Origin: Juglans regia
Taxonomy: Eukaryota > Streptophyta > Magnoliopsida > Fagales > Juglandaceae
Length of the DNA stretch: 64,000 bases
Assembly (NCBI RefSeq): GCF_001411555.2
Contig: NC_049905.1
Span: forward strand, 4,030,001 to 4,094,000
Reading direction: 5' to 3'
The notes under the pieces are model-generated. The model was given only the letters and a program-made list of their open reading frames with translations. It ran no database searches and was not told the DNA's origin. Shown in pieces: positions 60,521 to 64,000 of this stretch. Each line of letters opens with the position of its first letter. The stretch's first letter is position 1. A program made the translations under genes and the position numbers.

Positions 60521-62504
60521 ATGGGAAGTATAGAAACTGTGGCGATTCTCATAGTCTTCTCCTACCTTTGTATCAATATTACAACTTCCTCACCTCTTCA
60601 GAAATCTTTCCCTTCTTCAGGTGCTCATGATCTTCTTCATATTTGTTATATGTTTCTTCTCTTACATTTCTGTTTTTTCATCTTCATTAAATCTTCAGTA
60701 GGCGGTACATCCTTGTCTCTTTTGTTATACTTCTAAACATAGTTTGAGCTAGAAACTCATTTCTCCCCTTTAAGAGCTATATTTTGGGTCTCAAATTTGA
60801 CAGAGGTAATTCAACCAGCAATTCTTCACATCCTTGGTTCTCAGGGACAGTACTTTCAGAACTGTAAGATCTTTACTTTCTTATAACATAGTCCTTTTCC
60901 TGCAATCCCATGTTCAAGTGCAAACAAGAAAGGATTAATGTTGGAGATAGCAAAGACTTGATACCCAAAACAAGAAACTATACAAATTGGGGTAAAAGCT
61001 GCTAGCTTGGATGTGATTGATTTAAGAGAAATAGACATACTTAAATGTAGGATAATCAACTCCTTTAGTTTATCCTTTTTGAAAAGTCACGGTGCGAGGG
61101 AATCAGGCATAAAACAATGCACACTTAATGTCAAAAAGGGGATTCCCATAAGACAGATTTGTTTCTTTTTCTTGCATGGTGATGCCAAATATATCTAACC
61201 TTTGATGCATTGGCAGTTGGAAATGTGTGGTGTACAAGTGCCCTTCAAAATCTAAGGCACTTTACCATATTTTGAAGAGTAAGATTCCAATCTCTAAGAA
61301 AAAACTGATTACATGCATGCCATGATCTTAGTACACTAACAAATATTTAAGGTTGCGTTTATATGTTGAACTGAATTGAGATGAAAATTAAAAATTGAAT
61401 AAAATATTATTAAAATATTATTATTATTTTGAGATTTGAAAAAGTTGAATTGTTTATTATATTTTGTGTTGAAATTTAGAAAAGTTGTAATGATTAGATA
61501 AGATGAATTGAGATGAGTTGAGATGAATTTGGAATTCGGCTCAAGGGTATCAAACAAAATTTGTTCCTAGGACTTACATAAGTGAAACTTTGAATCTCTC
61601 AAATCAACATATTCCTATCTCCACATTGAAATAATATATAAAGTTCTGCAGAAAATTCCTAGTACAACAGGGAATCAAATATTTTACTTAATTGGAACTA
61701 TGCAATAGGGACGATAAGTTTGGAGGTCACTTCCATTGGCTTGTTATCACTTGGTTCTTTTCTGCTTCTACATATAGTAAAGTGTAAATTCATTAGAGAG
61801 ACATGGTGACCGAATTGGTTTCGTTCTGATTGGAAGAGTTCTCCAAATCGAGCATGCGCAAGATTTGATTGCTCAATCTAATATTCAAAATGTAAATTTA
61901 ACCTTTAATTATATTCTTAGTTCCCCTTACACGTGGGCCAATAAAATATGGAATTAAAGCTCCAACTCGACTTAAAAGTTTAAGTTGATTCGAAGAGTAT
62001 AAATTCTTACATTGAGAAATTGGTGGGCAAGAACCATGTTTTAAGCTTCGGCCCTCCACCATAGATATTAGAAACCAGTCAACCGAGGGAACTCCATTGG
62101 ACCTTTTCCACATGTCTGCGCCAAGTAGTTCTTAATGTTGCATTTGCAGATCCTTTGGAGGAAACTACTCACTAACAATGGTTACAGGGGGGTATGTCAG
62201 CAGCTCTGTTGGTGACAGTGGTACAGCTATAGCACGTGGTAGCAGGATTGAAGGTGCACATGGTCAAGAAGCTGCTATGGTTGGTGGTTCCACTGGCAAT
62301 GGTGAGACTGGAAACAATGGGGGGTCCAGATCACCTTCTGGACAAGGAGGCGCAGCTTTAATCCCGGTATATGTAGCCGGTGCCGCAAATAACCAACATC
62401 AGAAACATCACCATGGGTCTGGCAACCGCAACCGGAACTCCATTGGACTGTCAACCTTGGTTGTAGCCACCTTGGCCTCTCTCCTCTCAGATTTATATCA
62501 CTGA
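60521..62504 (+). CDS. Small unrecognised secreted, possibly GPI-anchored Gly/Ser-rich protein (copy B), 3 exons, 170 aa
   Basis: Exons 60521-60620, 60806-60863 and 62150-62504 match copy A base for base except one change near the C-terminus (A166S). Splice sites, signal peptide, Gly/Ser/Asn-rich middle, His patch and hydrophobic C-terminal tail are identical. Preservation of frame in both copies, while the introns and flanks accumulate indels, supports a real gene. The family is not recognised. Confidence 0.55.
61350..61542. mobile_element. MITE of the dominant family in an intron (copy B)
   Basis: Equivalent of 38153-38345. Confidence 0.55.
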
Positions 62505-62896
62505 TACGAGAAAACAAATATGGCCATAGTGTTTGTGAGGGCTGTCTGTTGTGAGCCTACTTCTCAGATGAATATTTTGATGCATATATCCGCTACCCCT
62601 GTATTATGTGTTGGAAGACAAAAGCTATCAGTGTGCTTTATTTGCTTTTACCTTGTTTAAATTAATATATGTTGAAGGGTGCAAAGTGAAGATGTTCACA
62701 AGAAAAATCTTAAATATATGAATGCATGGAAGTCCACTCCATTAATGTACATCTAGCAAGCCCGAAATCCCATCTGCTCTCTTTATGCATACTACCAGTG
62801 AAATTCCATGGGAAGGAATAATCTAAGAAGATAGATTACTGAAACTAGTGAAAATGTGACAAGTTAGAAATGAGCAAGTTGCTCAAGTTTGCGAGC
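62505..62896. other. Spacer between convergent genes (copy B)
   Basis: Probable 3' UTRs as in copy A; nothing else is supported. Confidence 0.5.
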
Positions 62897-63040
62897 CTAG
62901 AAAAACTTGCAGCGTCCCTTTCTGCTTGATTCAGTTTCTTCACTCTTCCTCCTTGATGTTGTGAAACCAACATTGCTTAACTTCAATTGCCGCTTGCCAT
63001 GACGACTTCTGGAAACAACTTCGTCCATTTCATCGATTCC
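62897..63040 (-). CDS. Last exon of an unrecognised minus-strand gene (copy B)
   Basis: The same 144-nt terminal exon as 39698-39841, with acceptor TATAG at 63041 and stop at 62897-62899. It encodes a basic C-terminus ending GRCKFF. The gene should continue to the right; candidate upstream exons are noted in the flanking entry. Confidence 0.5.
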   Translation of the reverse strand, partial: GIDEMDEVVSRSRHGKRQLKLSNVGFTTSRRKSEETESSRKGRCKFF

Positions 63041-64000
63041 CTATAAGAAAGTCACAGAGCCAAAATCAATAATATTGATATAAAAGGTTTACGGGGCGGG
63101 GAAAGGGATTTAGGATTGGTTGGTGATAAAGTGCACAGGCATAACATCAGCCATAATTAACATGTTCACAGCATCATACTAATATCAGTGCAAACAGGAA
63201 TGTTTGTGTGCGTGTCATGAACCACCTGACTAAGGTAACTTTTTCTCAATGGAGAGTTTTTTTGTTACTGTGACCCCTTCTCAATCGGAGTAACATTCTT
63301 TTTACTGCCAATAAATCACAGCAATATCAAAACACCACTTCAAACAGCAGGAAGTGAATATTTACTTCTACCCAGTCTGAGAAGTTGAGCATAAAAGCCA
63401 AATAGGAAAAAATTGGAGTGAAGATATCATACAATGAAATAACAAAATTCATCATTCAGTTGAAAGGATCAGATACAAATTCCAACACTCGCAAGGTAAT
63501 ATTGTCCGCCAACAGATGCTGAGATTGCAGCCTAAAACAAGCATTCCCCTTAACATGCCTCTAGTTTGGTTCAACTTTAAGGGCAAATTTGAATTTTAGT
63601 CATTTCTGAGCATGGCCAGAGGAAAATTAAGAGAGGTGTTTCTTTAACGTATTCACATTCACCATCCAAATGAAAGATACAAAAATTTAGAAATACAGAA
63701 GCCTGTATTAGATCCTTTAATAACACATCTTCTGGGAGGTAGTTACAATTAAAAAGCATTAGACAGGCCGTCATGCAGTTATAGAATTAACAATTAATGT
63801 ATACTCTAGATTATAGGAAACCACGTATGCCTATGGACATTGACAAATAGACTATATATGCAAGGCACAAGTCATGAGATGAGCTAATACCAAAACTTGA
63901 AATAGGATTTTCCTACAGAACGTGCAATGAGGACTCACCATAGGATTTGATCAACAATGTCCTTGAAGTAGGGAGTGCATGTACCCCAGCTAAAACGGAC
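63041..64000 (-). other. Right edge: introns and possible exons of the unrecognised minus-strand gene
   Basis: Beyond 63151 the sequence is unique in this window. Two minus-strand stretches look exon-like. At about 63532-63490 a TTTTAG acceptor is followed by AAISASVGGQYYLA-type text. At 64000-63938 a frame reading SWGTCTPYFKDIVDQIL ends at a GTGAGT donor. I cannot name the family and cannot connect these to the last exon with certainty. Confidence 0.3.

Larger units (their letters stand above)
40680..63151. repeat. Copy B of the ~23-kb direct duplication
   Basis: Parallel to 16882-39952 with the same gene content and order. The left boundary lies inside the LINE that is complete in copy A. 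The right boundary equals the last base of copy A before the gap, so the true right end of homology is unknown. Differences include SNPs, microsatellite changes and copy-specific transposons. Confidence 0.95.

Overview
This is eukaryotic nuclear DNA, almost certainly from a woody eudicot. The genes are split by GT-AG introns and the spacers are AT-rich and full of small MITEs and 5'-truncated LINEs. The gene set is typical of plants. The abundance of one TTA/TAA-flanked MITE family with 'gagttgagatgag'-type ends makes me think of Fagales (Juglandaceae), but that is inference only.

Left part (1-16.4 kb), single copy. Two exon fragments of a mannose-1-phosphate guanylyltransferase-like (KONJAC/GMPPA-type) gene lie at the left edge, with an internal 1-nt frameshift. 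Then come an R3H-SUZ domain protein gene (+, 2594-7243), a membrane-anchored dual-specificity phosphatase-like gene (-, 8666-11202) and a 4'-phosphopantetheinyl transferase gene (+, 13522-16358). I could splice each of the three complete genes into one uninterrupted reading frame.

Right part (16.9-63.2 kb). A block of about 23 kb is present twice in direct orientation: copy A 16882-39952 and copy B 40680-63151, separated by exactly 100 Ns and an AT-rich minisatellite. Each copy carries, in order: a plastid-type double-ACT protein (ACR12-like, +), a trichome-birefringence-like O-acetyltransferase (TBL36-like, -), mevalonate diphosphate decarboxylase (MVD, -), a small unrecognised secreted, possibly GPI-anchored protein (+), and the last exon of an unrecognised minus-strand gene. 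MVD next to TBL36 matches the Arabidopsis pair At3g54250/At3g54260.

The two copies differ by SNPs and microsatellite lengths, and by at least five transposon presence/absence differences, several with clean empty sites. They are therefore not a base-for-base assembly echo. Because contig A ends and contig B begins at the 100-N gap, they could be two allelic haplotigs left side by side in the assembly, or a genuine young tandem duplication. Their coding differences (my hand count: 19 amino-acid-changing, 6 silent) look close to neutral. I see no prokaryotic-style operon, CRISPR array or obviously new system; the main points of interest are the origin of the 23-kb duplication, the copy-specific insertions and splice-site changes inside it, and the unrecognised small secreted protein.
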